From Fibrella arboris (GTDB taxonomy: Bacteria > Bacteroidota > Bacteroidia > Cytophagales > Spirosomataceae), in contig NZ_JBGGWE010000007.1 of assembly GCF_041321095.1 (NCBI RefSeq), positions 303,121-367,120 of the forward strand: a stretch of 64,000 nt of DNA. The letters run 5' to 3'. Below the pieces are notes generated by a model. It ran no database searches. It saw only the letters and a list, made by a program, of their open reading frames with translations, and was not told the origin of the DNA. Below are positions 8,315 through 17,511 of this stretch, piece after piece. The number at the start of each line of letters is the position of its first letter. Position 1 is the stretch's first letter. The position numbers and the translations under genes are program-made.

Positions 8315-9244
8315 ATGAAAATTACTGTAGTAGGAGCCGGAGCCGTGGGGGCTACCTGTGCCGATAACATTATCCGCCGCGAACTGGCCGAAGAGGTTGT
8401 ATTGCTAGACATCAAAGAAGGGCTTAGCGAAGGTAAAGCCCTGGATATGTTCCAGACAGCCACCCTGTGTGGGTTTGATACCAAAATCACGGGTAGCACC
8501 AACGATTACGCCAAAACGGCTGGTTCGGGCGTGGTGGTGATCACGTCGGGCATTCCGCGTAAGCCAGGCATGACCCGCGAAGAACTGATCGGTACCAATG
8601 CCAATATTGTTAAAGGCGTCACCGAAAATATCCTGAAACACTCGCCAGAGGCCATCATCATCATCGTGTCGAACCCGATGGATACCATGACCCAACTGGC
8701 GCTACAGGCATCAGGCCTCCCCAAAAACCGGATCATCGGTATGGGCGGTATTCTCGATTCAGCCCGCTTCAAGACGTACCTGTCACTGGCGCTGGACTGC
8801 CCGCCCAACGACATTCACGGAACGGTGATCGGCGGTCACGGCGACACAACCATGATTCCGCTGACTCGCCTGGCTACGCGTAATGGTGTGCCTGTAAGCC
8901 AGTTCCTTGATGCCGAAACACTACAGAAAGTGGCGGCCGATACCATGGTGGGCGGAGCTACCCTGACGAAGCTGATTGGTACGTCGGCCTGGTATGCACC
9001 AGGGGCAGCGGTGGCCGAACTGGTAGAAAGCATCGTTCGTGATCAGAAACACATCTTCCCTTGCTGCGTAGCCCTCGACGGCGAATATGGCCAGTCAGAC
9101 ATTTGCCTGGGCGTACCGGTTGTCATTGGTAAGACGGGCTGGGAGCAGATTATCGATTACAAACTGACGGAAGAAGAACAGGCTACGTTCAACAAATCGG
9201 CCGAGGCCGTTCGGAACATGAACGAAGTGCTGAAAACGCTCTAG
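8315..9244 (+). CDS. mdh: Malate dehydrogenase (LDH-like type)
   Basis: This NAD-dependent enzyme oxidises malate to oxaloacetate in the TCA cycle. At 309 residues it is the usual length for the LDH-like bacterial type. Motifs are the Rossmann start MKITVVGAGAVGATCADN, the substrate loop TSGIPRKPGMTREEL with the catalytic-loop Arg, IIVSNPMDTMTQ, GMGGILDSARF and the active-site His in IGGHGDTTMIPL. An in-frame extension to 8252 exists, but the conserved Rossmann strand begins at the ATG at 8315. A terminator-like hairpin follows at 9390. Confidence 0.96.
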   Translation: MKITVVGAGAVGATCADNIIRRELAEEVVLLDIKEGLSEGKALDMFQTATLCGFDTKITGSTNDYAKTAGSGVVVITSGIPRKPGMTREELIGTNANIVKGVTENILKHSPEAIIIIVSNPMDTMTQLALQASGLPKNRIIGMGGILDSARFKTYLSLALDCPPNDIHGTVIGGHGDTTMIPLTRLATRNGVPVSQFLDAETLQKVAADTMVGGATLTKLIGTSAWYAPGAAVAELVESIVRDQKHIFPCCVALDGEYGQSDICLGVPVVIGKTGWEQIIDYKLTEEEQATFNKSAEAVRNMNEVLKTL

Positions 9245-9389
9245 ATGACTCTCTGGTAAGCGATACTGGTTGGCGTACAGCCTGAGCCGTTTCCGCTACC
9301 ATTTATCTGTTATCGTTAAAATGGTGAGATATACCTGTTCATATCCTTTACTGGAGTATGAACTTGTTTCATCATAGGTTAGTAATGAG

Positions 9390-9425
9390 AAAATACGTCG
9401 GCCCCATGGTCGACGTATTTTTTTG
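9390..9425 (+). terminator. Rho-independent terminator, probably of mdh
   Basis: AAAATACGTCGGCC pairs with GGTCGACGTATTTT (one G-U pair) around a CCAT loop, and the T run continues. It lies between mdh and galM and lies before the chosen galM start, which argues against an upstream galM start at 9358. Confidence 0.7.
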
Positions 9426-9492
9426 TAGTAAGTCGAGCGACCGTTTTTCTTTACGTTACGTCTGTTCAAACGGCCCCTATCACCATTTTTGC

Positions 9493-10686
9493 ATGAAAAA
9501 CCTACTTATTCCTGCCGCACTGTTGACCCTTTTGTCGGGTGCCGGTTGCCAAACGTCAACTAAATCAGGTGAGTCCGACAGCACGGCAGCCGCGGCCACT
9601 GAGTCAACATCTATGTCTGATACAACATCTGTCGATTACAAGTTACCCGACCCAAAAGCGTTTGAGAGTACCATCAACGGCAAGAAAACAGCCCTTTATA
9701 TACTCAAAGGAGCCACTATTCAGGCGGCTATTACCAACTACGGTGCCCGCATTGTCAGCGTACTGGTTCCCGATAAAACGGGTAAACTGATCGACGTCGC
9801 CATGGGCTTCGGTAGCATTAAAGAGTATGAAAGCGATGGTGCAGAGTTCTTCGGGCCAGTTGTCGGTCGGTTTGGCAACCGCATAGGTAAAGCACAGTTT
9901 ACGCTGGATGGCAAGACATATAAGACCGCTCAGAACAATAATGGAAACACATTGCACGGTGGGCCAACGGGTTTTCACCGGCAAGTGTGGGATGCCAAAC
10001 AGATCGATGATAAAACGCTGCAGCTAACGTACCTGTCGAAGGACGGCGAAGGTGGTTTTCCTGGTAACGTGACCACGACGGTAACGTATTCGATCGATGG
10101 TGATAACGGCCTGAAGATTGATTACAAAGCCACGACAGACAAAGCTACGCCGTATAATCCAACCAGTCATGGCTTCTTTAACCTCAACGGGGATGGCAGC
10201 GGAACGGTCAACAATCACGTGCTGATGATTAAGGCCGACAAGTATTCGAAGGTTGATAAAGGGCTGATTCCGCAGGGCGAGCCCGCTTCGGTAGAAGGCA
10301 CTCCATTCGATTTTCGGAAGCCAACGGCTGTTGGGGCCCGGGTGGATGAAAAAGATGAGCAGCTTACGTTCGGTGGCGGGTATGACCACAACTGGGTGCT
10401 GAACCACAAAATGGGCTCGCTCGATAAAGTGGTTGAAATAACTGGCGACAAATCGGGAATCAAGATGAGCGTGCTGACCACCGAACCGGCTATGCAGTTT
10501 TATGGAGGTAACTTCTTTAAGGGCACCGACAAGGGTAAATATGGTAAGGTGACCCAGTATCGTGGCGGTTTTGCGCTGGAAGCACAGCACTACCCCGATT
10601 CGCCCAATAAGCCGACCTACCCGACCACGATCCTGAAACCGGGCCAAACGTATTCGCAAACAACAGAATATACGTTTGATAAATAG
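9493..10686 (+). CDS. Aldose 1-epimerase, lipoprotein form
   Basis: This enzyme of the GalM family interconverts alpha and beta anomers of sugars such as galactose. The chosen start at 9493 gives a lipoprotein signal (MKNLLIPAALLTLLSGAGC) with the lipid-attachment Cys at residue 19, then a Ser/Thr-rich linker. GalM motifs are ITNYGARIVSVLVPD, FFGPVVGRFGNRIG, HGGPTGFHRQVWD with the catalytic His, NPTSHGFFNLNG and GGGYDHNWVLN. The 397-residue length fits GalM plus a signal and linker. Lipidation puts it in the periplasm or at the outer membrane, consistent with processing imported sugars. Confidence 0.93.
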   Translation: MKNLLIPAALLTLLSGAGCQTSTKSGESDSTAAAATESTSMSDTTSVDYKLPDPKAFESTINGKKTALYILKGATIQAAITNYGARIVSVLVPDKTGKLIDVAMGFGSIKEYESDGAEFFGPVVGRFGNRIGKAQFTLDGKTYKTAQNNNGNTLHGGPTGFHRQVWDAKQIDDKTLQLTYLSKDGEGGFPGNVTTTVTYSIDGDNGLKIDYKATTDKATPYNPTSHGFFNLNGDGSGTVNNHVLMIKADKYSKVDKGLIPQGEPASVEGTPFDFRKPTAVGARVDEKDEQLTFGGGYDHNWVLNHKMGSLDKVVEITGDKSGIKMSVLTTEPAMQFYGGNFFKGTDKGKYGKVTQYRGGFALEAQHYPDSPNKPTYPTTILKPGQTYSQTTEYTFDK

Positions 10687-10706
10687 GTGAACGTACCCGG
10701 ATTAAA

Positions 10707-10764
10707 GCAATTTCACACAAAGAAGCCCATCGACATGTCGATGGGCTCCTTTGTGTGAAATTGC
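10707..10764. terminator. Long bidirectional terminator hairpin
   Basis: Two 27-base arms (10707-10733 and 10738-10764) pair with a single G-U position around the loop CATG. The element stands between galM and the convergent small gene ending at 10806, and can act in both directions because A-rich and T-rich ends flank the stem. Confidence 0.75.
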
Positions 10765-10805
10765 AGGGTTGGCCTACTTGTACGGTGATACAGCCGACTC
10801 GTGTA

Positions 10806-11102
10806 TTATTTGTTTGGCCTCTTTTCGGCCGAATGCACGTCACGAAAAACGCCCATAATTCGACCCCAAAAGCGTTTGCCAGGCTTGTCTGTGGCTTTCG
10901 CCGTAGCGGTCGATTTAGACGATGCTACCTTGCCAGAAACGGGTTTTGTGACGGCCCGGGACTTTTGCGCGTTGGCTTTCGCAGGCTCAGAAACGGTTCG
11001 ATCAACGGGTTGTTGGACACTATTGGCTACAGCGACAGATGAAACGGACGGGCCTGTCAGCAGGAAGCAAAAGAAACACGCCAGGAGTGTATTTCTGTTC
11101 AT
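10806..11102 (-). CDS. Small secreted basic protein of unknown function
   Basis: This 98-residue product begins at the ATG at 11102 with a signal peptide (MNRNTLLACFFCFLLTGPSV). The longer frame back to 11222 has no signal character and is AT-rich, so it was not used. The mature part is low-complexity, rich in Ala, Ser, Thr and Lys (KSRAVTKPVSGKVASSKSTA), and ends in a basic tail with KRFWGRIMGVFRD. Conserved catalytic residues are not visible. It probably acts in the periplasm or outside the cell. Confidence 0.6.
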   Translation of the reverse strand: MNRNTLLACFFCFLLTGPSVSSVAVANSVQQPVDRTVSEPAKANAQKSRAVTKPVSGKVASSKSTATAKATDKPGKRFWGRIMGVFRDVHSAEKRPNK

Positions 11103-11308
11103 AAGTCGGCTGTTAAAGACTTTGTTGGTTAAGTAATTGCAGGTACGGTAAAGCAATCTATGACTTTTAGACGAATTAATTGACTTAAAATTGTCACTAT
11201 TTTTATATTTATTTTGTTCCATAGGGTTAGTAGTTATTCGATTGGGCTACCTGGTGCTCATCATGAAATGCCTTTAAGCCAGTTATAGGCGGCTGCGAAC
11301 GAAACCGT

Positions 11309-11316
11309 TATCTTTG
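11309..11316 (+). promoter_or_regulatory. Probable -7 box of ffh
   Basis: TATCTTTG matches TAnnTTTG exactly and lies 22 bases before the ffh ATG. Confidence 0.55.
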
Positions 11317-11338
11317 CTGATACTACGATTACAATATC

Positions 11339-12658
11339 ATGTTCGAGAACCTACAGAGTAAACTTGATAAGGCCTTCAAAACCCTGAAGGGTCAGGGCCG
11401 TATTACCGAAATCAATGTTGCCGCTACGATTAAAGAAGTACGACGCGCGCTGACAGATGCCGACGTTAACTATAAAGTAGCTAAAGACGTAACCGACCGG
11501 GTAAAGGAGAAAGCCCTTGACCGGAAAGTGCTGATTGCCGTTGAACCGGGGCAACTGTTCGTTAAGATCGTGCAGGAAGAACTGACCGACCTGATGGGCA
11601 CCGAGGCCAAGCCAATCAACCTCAAAGGGGATCCTGCCGTTATCCTGATTGCGGGTTTGCAGGGATCCGGGAAAACCACGTTTTCAGGCAAGCTGGCTTC
11701 CTACATCAAAAAACAGGGCAAAGGTGTGTTGCTGGTTGCCGCCGACATTTACCGTCCTGCCGCCATTGACCAGCTAAAAGTGCTGGGCGAACAGGTTGGT
11801 GTTGAGGTATTTGCTGAACCCGAGAATAAAGACGCCGTTTCTATTGTGCAGCATGCCCTTGCCCACGCGAAGAAGACAGGCAAGAAGGTAATGATTGTGG
11901 ATACGGCTGGTCGCTTGGCCGTCGACGAGGTGATGATGCAGGAGATTGAGCAGGTGAAAGCCGCCCTCAATCCAGCCGAAACCCTGTTCGTGGTTGACTC
12001 AATGACTGGTCAGGATGCGGTGAACACCGCCAAAACCTTCAACGATCGCCTCAATTTCGACGGGGTAGTGCTGACCAAACTCGACGGTGACTCGCGGGGC
12101 GGAGCGGCTTTGTCTATCCGGGCGGTGGTGAACAAGCCGATCAAGTTCATGAGTACCGGCGAGAAGATGGATGCGCTCGACGTATTCTATCCCGACCGGA
12201 TGGCCAGCCGGATTTTGGGTATGGGCGACGTGATTTCGCTCGTTGAACGGGCTCAGCAGGCATTCGACGACGACGAAGCACGGCGCATCAATGCCAAGAT
12301 GCGGAAGAACCAGTTCGACTTCGACGACTTCCTGAGCCAGTTGCAGCAGATCAAGAAGATGGGAAACATCAAAGATCTGATTGGCATGATTCCGGGCATG
12401 GGAAAAATGGTGAAAGATCTCGATCTGGATAACAAGTCGTTTGCGCCAATCGAAGCGATCATCAGCTCCATGACGCCGAAAGAACGGGCTCGTCCCGAAC
12501 TCATCGACATGAGCCGTAAAAAGCGCATCGCCGCCGGGTCAGGCACCGATGTTCAGCAGGTGACCAACCTGTTGAAGCAATTCGACGAGATGCGGAAGAT
12601 GATGAAGAAAATGAATAACATGCAATCGTCGGGCAAGCTGGCGAAGATGATGAAATAA
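11339..12658 (+). CDS. ffh: Signal recognition particle GTPase Ffh
   Basis: Ffh binds the 4.5S RNA and nascent signal sequences and brings ribosomes to FtsY at the inner membrane. The 439 residues show the N domain (FENLQSKLDKAFKTLKGQG), the G domain with GLQGSGKTTFSGKLA near residue 105, the insertion-box DIYRPAAIDQLK, DTAGRLAVD, TKLDGDSRGGAAL, and the methionine-rich M domain ending MKKMNNMQSSGKLAKMMK. It has its own promoter, and a very long hairpin follows the stop directly, so it is probably monocistronic. Confidence 0.98.
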   Translation: MFENLQSKLDKAFKTLKGQGRITEINVAATIKEVRRALTDADVNYKVAKDVTDRVKEKALDRKVLIAVEPGQLFVKIVQEELTDLMGTEAKPINLKGDPAVILIAGLQGSGKTTFSGKLASYIKKQGKGVLLVAADIYRPAAIDQLKVLGEQVGVEVFAEPENKDAVSIVQHALAHAKKTGKKVMIVDTAGRLAVDEVMMQEIEQVKAALNPAETLFVVDSMTGQDAVNTAKTFNDRLNFDGVVLTKLDGDSRGGAALSIRAVVNKPIKFMSTGEKMDALDVFYPDRMASRILGMGDVISLVERAQQAFDDDEARRINAKMRKNQFDFDDFLSQLQQIKKMGNIKDLIGMIPGMGKMVKDLDLDNKSFAPIEAIISSMTPKERARPELIDMSRKKRIAAGSGTDVQQVTNLLKQFDEMRKMMKKMNNMQSSGKLAKMMK

Positions 12659-12659
12659 A

Positions 12660-12743
12660 GCGTGAAAGGCGACAGAGCGAAAGGTTGCTTACGCGGAATC
12701 CCGTTCTTGCGTAAGCAACCTTTCGCTCTGTCGCCTTTCACGC
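12660..12743. repeat. Perfect 35-bp inverted repeat after ffh
   Basis: The arms at 12660-12694 and 12709-12743 are exact reverse complements around a 14-base loop. The left arm begins GCGTGAAAGGCGACAGAGCG. It starts one base after the ffh stop and probably serves as its terminator or as an mRNA 3' end stabiliser. Degenerate TTCAC words continue to 12773, up to the next gene. Confidence 0.85.
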
Positions 12744-12775
12744 ATTCACGCTCTCGCTATTCACTCTTTCACCAC

Positions 12776-13228
12776 ATGAAGCACCTCGCCTTTCTTCTTT
12801 TTCTCGCTTTACCTGCAACGGCTCTTTGCCAGGCGTCGGTGGGGTATTATCCGTTTAATAGCTTCGGGCTGTTTACCGTCAGTACGAACCCCGAGAAGCT
12901 GGTTTGGCTGGATGGCCGGTTGCAGACCAACTCGCTGTTTGAGCAGCTGAGCACCACGTTTTGCCCGATGGTGAATGTCAGGCGTACCGAACGGGTAAAC
13001 TATTACGTAGGGCCGGGGATACAGATCAATGCGTTGAATGCGGTAAATGGCGATAAAGTACTGGAAGGGTATTCCCTGCACGTTGGCGTGCGGGCCGCCC
13101 CGGTAGCCAGTCTGCCCAACCTGCGGGTGGCCTTTGAGTTATCGCCCTCGGCCCGATCTAACTTCAAGTCGGGCGTTTTTTACTCGTATCTGGGCCTGAT
13201 CTGGCACTTTAAAAAAAGAGCTGATTAA
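12776..13228 (+). CDS. Small outer-membrane-like secreted protein
   Basis: This 150-residue product starts at the ATG at 12776 with a signal peptide (MKHLAFLLFLALPATALCQ). The frame upstream of that runs through the hairpin and is not coding. The mature sequence alternates polar and hydrophobic residues in beta-strand style (VNYYVGPGIQINALN, LHVGVRAAPVASL, SGVFYSYLGLIWHFKK) and ends in aromatic/basic residues, as small outer-membrane barrels do. The function is unknown. Confidence 0.7.
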   Translation: MKHLAFLLFLALPATALCQASVGYYPFNSFGLFTVSTNPEKLVWLDGRLQTNSLFEQLSTTFCPMVNVRRTERVNYYVGPGIQINALNAVNGDKVLEGYSLHVGVRAAPVASLPNLRVAFELSPSARSNFKSGVFYSYLGLIWHFKKRAD

Positions 13229-13264
13229 TAAGATCATATACGCTGGTTTTCATAAATTTTTAAG

Positions 13265-13294
13265 CCCGGTAACGCCACAGTCGCCGGGTTTTTT
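13265..13294 (+). terminator. Weak terminator-like hairpin
   Basis: CCCGG at 13265 pairs with CCGGG at 13284, followed by six T. The short stem and 14-base loop make it a modest candidate for ending the 12776 transcript. Confidence 0.4.
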
Positions 13295-13327
13295 GCGTTA
13301 TAGAAAACAGAGTCAACAACGTAATCA

Positions 13328-14791
13328 ATGAACATATCAACACAACATTTACGTACTGGTCTGGCGCTTTTCGCCCTGGGTACGTTCCTGCTGACGGGTT
13401 GTAAAAAAGATCCTGTCGAGATTAATCCAACCGGTACGACAACGGCCAGCAATGGGTACGTCGACAATTGGATTTTAGCCAACATGCGGTATGCGTATTA
13501 CTGGGCCGATAAAATTCCCGCTAAACCTGACACAACGCTGGCACCAGGCGATTTCTTTAACTCAATTCTGTACAAGTACAACGCCACTACGAACCCGCAG
13601 GGCGACCGTTTTTCCTGGATTCAGGAGAGCTCGGCGGAGTTAACGGCCCTGCTGAACGGGCAAACGACAACCGCAGGCTTCGATTTCAACCTGTTGCTCC
13701 GGACGCAGGGGTCAACAGACGTGATCGGCGTGGTGCTGTATGTGTTGCCCGGATCGCCAGCCGACAAAGCGGGCATGAAACGCGGTGATTATTTTTACTC
13801 GGTCAACGGGGTTAGTCTGACTACCAGCAACTACAATACGGCGTTGAACAACGGGGCTGCTACCCAGACCTACGGCTATGCCACTGTGCAAAACGGAGCC
13901 CTGGTGAACTCAACCACGACGAAAACCGTGACACCGGTCGTGTTTCAGGAGAATCCGGTTTTTAAAGATTCTGTTTACACAGATGGAACTCGTAAAATTG
14001 GCTATCTGATGTATAACCAGTTTGTGCCTGGTCCGAATAGTTCAAATTCAGCGCAATACGACGATCAGGTCAACGCTGTTTTCGGCAAGTTCAAGCAACA
14101 GGGCGTAAACGAACTGGTGCTTGATCTACGCTATAATGGCGGCGGTTCGGTGGCGTCTTCGACACAACTGGCCAGCCTGATCGTGAAAGGACTAAACGGG
14201 CAAACAAAAGTGCCTTACCTGCGAACAGAATACAATGCGCAGCTAACCAAAGACATTCTGGCTGATCCGAAGGGAGGAACAGACGCGTTTTATAACTACT
14301 TCACAGTACGGCCCAATAACATCGGTAATCAGCTTACCCGGCTTTATGTGCTGACAACGGAAAGTACCGCCTCTGCCAGTGAGTTGATTATCAATGGCCT
14401 GCGCCCATTCATGACCGTCAATACGATTGGCGAGACTACGTATGGAAAGAATGTAGGCTCGTTTACGATTACCGATACCGATAATCAGAAAAACCTGTGG
14501 GGCATGCAGCCCATTATTTTCCGCTCGTACAACAAAAACAACGAGTCGGACTACTGGAATGGCTTTACGCCGACGATTGCCGTGAATGAGTTATCCTACC
14601 AGCTCGTGCCTTTTGGCGACCTGCGGGACCCCTTGCTGGGAACGGCAATCAACCACATGAAAGGGCTCACATCGGGCGGGCGTGTAGGCACCACAGCCAA
14701 CACAACAGTGGTCGGTACCTCTCTGACTCGGAAAGCAGGTGGTATGAACATGTTCATTACGCCCAAGTTCAATGTGAAATCAATCAACTAA
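13328..14791 (+). CDS. S41 family peptidase, lipoprotein, PDZ-containing
   Basis: This is a C-terminal-processing-type serine protease of 487 residues. The N-terminus is a lipoprotein signal (LALFALGTFLLTGCKKD, Cys at residue 25). A PDZ-like region follows (YVLPGSPADKAGMKRGDYFY, about residue 137). The protease core has LDLRYNGGGSVASSTQLASL, the nucleophile region STASASELIINGLRP and the general-base Lys in GETTYGKNVGS. It is probably anchored facing the periplasm and may trim or degrade proteins there. The stop overlaps the convergent type IX secreted gene by 12 bases. Confidence 0.93.
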   Translation: MNISTQHLRTGLALFALGTFLLTGCKKDPVEINPTGTTTASNGYVDNWILANMRYAYYWADKIPAKPDTTLAPGDFFNSILYKYNATTNPQGDRFSWIQESSAELTALLNGQTTTAGFDFNLLLRTQGSTDVIGVVLYVLPGSPADKAGMKRGDYFYSVNGVSLTTSNYNTALNNGAATQTYGYATVQNGALVNSTTTKTVTPVVFQENPVFKDSVYTDGTRKIGYLMYNQFVPGPNSSNSAQYDDQVNAVFGKFKQQGVNELVLDLRYNGGGSVASSTQLASLIVKGLNGQTKVPYLRTEYNAQLTKDILADPKGGTDAFYNYFTVRPNNIGNQLTRLYVLTTESTASASELIINGLRPFMTVNTIGETTYGKNVGSFTITDTDNQKNLWGMQPIIFRSYNKNNESDYWNGFTPTIAVNELSYQLVPFGDLRDPLLGTAINHMKGLTSGGRVGTTANTTVVGTSLTRKAGGMNMFITPKFNVKSIN

Positions 14792-16051
14792 CACGCGGCG
14801 GGTTAACCGGAAGGTTCCGGTACTGGCAGTGAGCAGGTAAACGCCCGAAGGAAGAGGATGTTGTAGAAGCAGCGTTACTTCGCCTTCGGGCGTTTCGCGT
14901 TGCTGGCAGTGGATAGGCTGCCCCGTAAGGGTAGTGATCAGGTACGTTGCATCGGGTAAATTGTCGGGACGCAGCTTAATCGACCTGCCTGTAGTTGGGT
15001 TGTCGAGCAGAGTGAAGGCCGGTACGTTATTGGTCCAGGTTGCCGGTACGATTTTGCTTGTCATGACTGACCCGTCACCGTTCGTTTGGCGAATTCGGTA
15101 ATAGTTTGTCCCGTTTCGTGGTGATTGGTCTGAGAATTGGTAGGTACGTTGCTCCATCGGCCCGGGCATTGGTGGTAAGGAACCAATTGATGCAAACTCC
15201 TGAGCATCAGGGCTTCGCTCGATGGTGAAAAGTGATGCTGTTTGTTGAAACGATTGCCACTTCAGCTCGATAACGTGTTTATTGACGATAGCATTGAGCT
15301 CGAGTGCCGACAGGGGGAGGGAACCGTTTATGTCGCGGATGAGAAAGTTGTCGAACTGGAAAACAGCCGCATAAACGTTGCTGGTGAGCCTGAGTTTGAA
15401 ATCAGTCATGGTCTGGGTTGCGGTAAGCACCGGCAAGCCATTGAATACTTCGGTAGTGCCCACCCAAAGATCGTAGGTGTCATCGGTAAGCGTTTGAAGA
15501 CCGCCACCGGGTTGCAGGTACGTGACTGTTCGGCCCGTGTTGTTCAGGACGAACGTAAGGGTCTGCTTTCCGGTGAAAACGGGGGAATCGATAGCGCCTG
15601 CCCCGCCCGCCGGCACATGGCGTACCGAGAACTGGTAGCCGGTATTCGTAAAATTGAACCCGAATCGTGCATATACGTCGGCATTGACCGGGTTCTGAAC
15701 GGTATTGTCGAACCCACTGCCTACGTAGAAATCGACCACATTGTTGCCGGCGGCGGCGGTGGCAGACACCACTTCAAAATCCATCTGGATATACAGCGAA
15801 CCAGGAACGGGCGACAGGTCGGTGCTGCGTGAAAAATGCCCTGATCCCGTGCCCGACGACCGGTCGAACTGAATGGTGTTGTTCGTGATTGTTGCCCCGC
15901 TTATAGCGTTGAATTGCCCTGTGCCCGGCGTGCTGCTTACATAATTCGCTGGTGTTCCACCTGCCGAAAAGTTCTGTTGAAAAAGGGTAGTTTGTGCATA
16001 CAAGCCGTACGAACTCGATAGAAGCACAGACAAAAGCATAGTAAGTTTCAT
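14780..16051 (-). CDS. Secreted protein with type A T9SS sorting domain
   Basis: This 423-residue protein has a signal peptide (MKLTMLLSVLLSSSYGLYAQ), a lectin/jelly-roll-like N-terminal part of beta strands (about residues 25-245) and the linker-type LSALELNAIVNKHVIELKWQ with FTIERSPDAQEF and NYYRIRQTNGDGS. It ends in a type A Por sorting domain (LDNPTTGRSIKLRP, ATYLITTLTGQ, LPSGVYLLTASTGTFRLTRR). It is therefore expected to cross the outer membrane by the type IX system and become surface-bound or released. The ligand is unknown. Confidence 0.88.
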   Translation of the reverse strand: MKLTMLLSVLLSSSYGLYAQTTLFQQNFSAGGTPANYVSSTPGTGQFNAISGATITNNTIQFDRSSGTGSGHFSRSTDLSPVPGSLYIQMDFEVVSATAAAGNNVVDFYVGSGFDNTVQNPVNADVYARFGFNFTNTGYQFSVRHVPAGGAGAIDSPVFTGKQTLTFVLNNTGRTVTYLQPGGGLQTLTDDTYDLWVGTTEVFNGLPVLTATQTMTDFKLRLTSNVYAAVFQFDNFLIRDINGSLPLSALELNAIVNKHVIELKWQSFQQTASLFTIERSPDAQEFASIGSLPPMPGPMEQRTYQFSDQSPRNGTNYYRIRQTNGDGSVMTSKIVPATWTNNVPAFTLLDNPTTGRSIKLRPDNLPDATYLITTLTGQPIHCQQRETPEGEVTLLLQHPLPSGVYLLTASTGTFRLTRRVLVD

Positions 16052-16110
16052 GGCACACGGCGGGGTAATTCGTGGCCAAGCTACTGAATTTCAGAAGACT
16101 GACAAATAGA

Positions 16111-17283
16111 TCAGTAGGTAAAAGTCTCCGAATTGTGCTGAATCGTGACTCGCTTGCCAGAAAAAGCCTCTACATGGCCAATAATTTGAGCATCAATACC
16201 AAATGAGCGCGAAACATCGATTACAGTTTGTGCGTGTTCAGGCGCGAGGTATACTTCCAGCCGGTGACCCATATTGAATACCTTGAACATCTCCTGCCAC
16301 GACGTGCCGCTTTCCTGCTGAATCAGGGTGAAGAGTGGCGGTATGGGCAACAGGTTATCTTTGATTATGTGCAGGTTATCAATAAAATGCAGCACTTTGG
16401 TCTGGGCGCCGCCCGAGCAGTGAACCATACCGTGAATCTGGCCGCGTAGTTGATCGAGCAATGTTTTTACTACGGGGGCGTAGGTACGTGTCGGCGACAA
16501 GATCAGCTTGCCTGTTGGAACGGTTTGCCCTGGCCCTACCTCAACTGGTGATTGCAGATCCAGGCTTCCACTATAAATCAGGCGGCGGTCAACGGCGGGG
16601 TCGAAGCTCTCGGGGTAACGGTCGGCCAGCCCGTGGGCCAGCACATCATGACGCGCCGAGGTGAGGCCGTTACTACCCATGCCGCCGTTGTACTCCGTTT
16701 CGTAGCTGGCCTGCCCGTAAGAAGCCAGCCCAACCACTACATCGCCGGGGCGGATCTGATCATTGCTGATGACATCGGCGCGGGGCATGCGGGCAATCAC
16801 GGTACTATCCACGATCAGTGTGCGCACCAGGTCGCCTACGTCGGCCGTTTCGCCACCGGTACTGTGAATGTCAATACCGTGGTCGCGCAGCAGCTGAAGT
16901 ACCTCTTCGGTGCCGTTGATCAGGGCAGCAATGACCTCACCAGGAATCAGGTTTTTGTTCCGCCCAATCGTCGATGAGAGCAGCATGGGGCCAGTGGCGC
17001 CCACACACAACAAATCGTCGGTATTCATGACAACGGCATCCTGCGCAATGCCTTTCCAGACGCTCATGTCGCCGGTTTCGCGCCAATACAGATACGCCAG
17101 CGACGATTTAGTACCCGCGCCGTCGGCGTGCATAATGGTGCAGTAAGCAGGATCACCGGCTAGCGAATCAGGTACAATTTTGCAGAAAGCCTTGGGAAAC
17201 AGGCCTTTGTCGAGGCGGGCAATGGCGTTATGAACGTCTTCTTTGTCGGCAGAAACGCCCCGTTGGGCATAGCGGTCAGTCAT
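16111..17283 (-). CDS. purM: Phosphoribosylformylglycinamidine cyclo-ligase (AIR synthase)
   Basis: PurM closes FGAM to aminoimidazole ribotide with ATP in purine synthesis. The 390 residues show YAQRGVSADKEDVHNAI, the ATP/substrate loop MHADGAGTKSSLAYL, MNTDDLLCVGATGPMLLSS, the glycine-rich STGGETADVGDLV, SYGQASYETEYNGGMGSNGL and MVHCSGGAQTKVLHF. It is longer than the Escherichia coli enzyme and looks like the Bacteroidota form. Another purine gene, purE, lies 5.4 kb away on the other strand, so the pathway genes are scattered. Confidence 0.93.
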   Translation of the reverse strand: MTDRYAQRGVSADKEDVHNAIARLDKGLFPKAFCKIVPDSLAGDPAYCTIMHADGAGTKSSLAYLYWRETGDMSVWKGIAQDAVVMNTDDLLCVGATGPMLLSSTIGRNKNLIPGEVIAALINGTEEVLQLLRDHGIDIHSTGGETADVGDLVRTLIVDSTVIARMPRADVISNDQIRPGDVVVGLASYGQASYETEYNGGMGSNGLTSARHDVLAHGLADRYPESFDPAVDRRLIYSGSLDLQSPVEVGPGQTVPTGKLILSPTRTYAPVVKTLLDQLRGQIHGMVHCSGGAQTKVLHFIDNLHIIKDNLLPIPPLFTLIQQESGTSWQEMFKVFNMGHRLEVYLAPEHAQTVIDVSRSFGIDAQIIGHVEAFSGKRVTIQHNSETFTY

Positions 17284-17434
17284 GCCCGCAAAGATAAGGG
17301 AAGCTACGGTCTGTCGTTACGGCAGGCGCCTGTTAACGTACCTGAGCTTACGCGCAGGATACGATTAGGGCTGTCGTTGACCAATCTGTTTGTCATTGAC
17401 TACGATGTCTTTCCCGCTCAATCCTCAATCCTCA

Positions 17435-17501
17435 GTTTACTTGCTGTTGCTCCGCTAATAACACAAGTTGCTGATTAGCGGAGCAACAGCAAACAGCAAA
17501 C
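17435..17501. terminator. Intergenic stem-loop after the Gfo/Idh gene
   Basis: The arms pair over 19 bases (TTGCTGTTGCTCCGCTAAT with ATTAGCGGAGCAACAGCAA) around a 14-base loop. The words AGCAACAG, AAACAGCAAAC and AGAAGACTG resemble the hairpin at 58810-58895 and the remnant at 18-63. It is placed just downstream of the minus-strand oxidoreductase, so it is probably its terminator. Confidence 0.65.
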
Positions 17502-17511
17502 AGAAGACTGG

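Noticed and set aside
12662..12775. N-terminal extension of the small outer-membrane-like protein
   Set aside because: It would translate the 35-bp palindrome; a normal signal peptide begins at 12776.
15242..15832. 196-codon open frame opposite the type IX secreted gene
   Set aside because: It lies wholly antisense to a well-supported gene and shows no family features; several other long antisense frames (for example 24588-25391, 37089-37721, 48447-49151) were rejected for the same reason.
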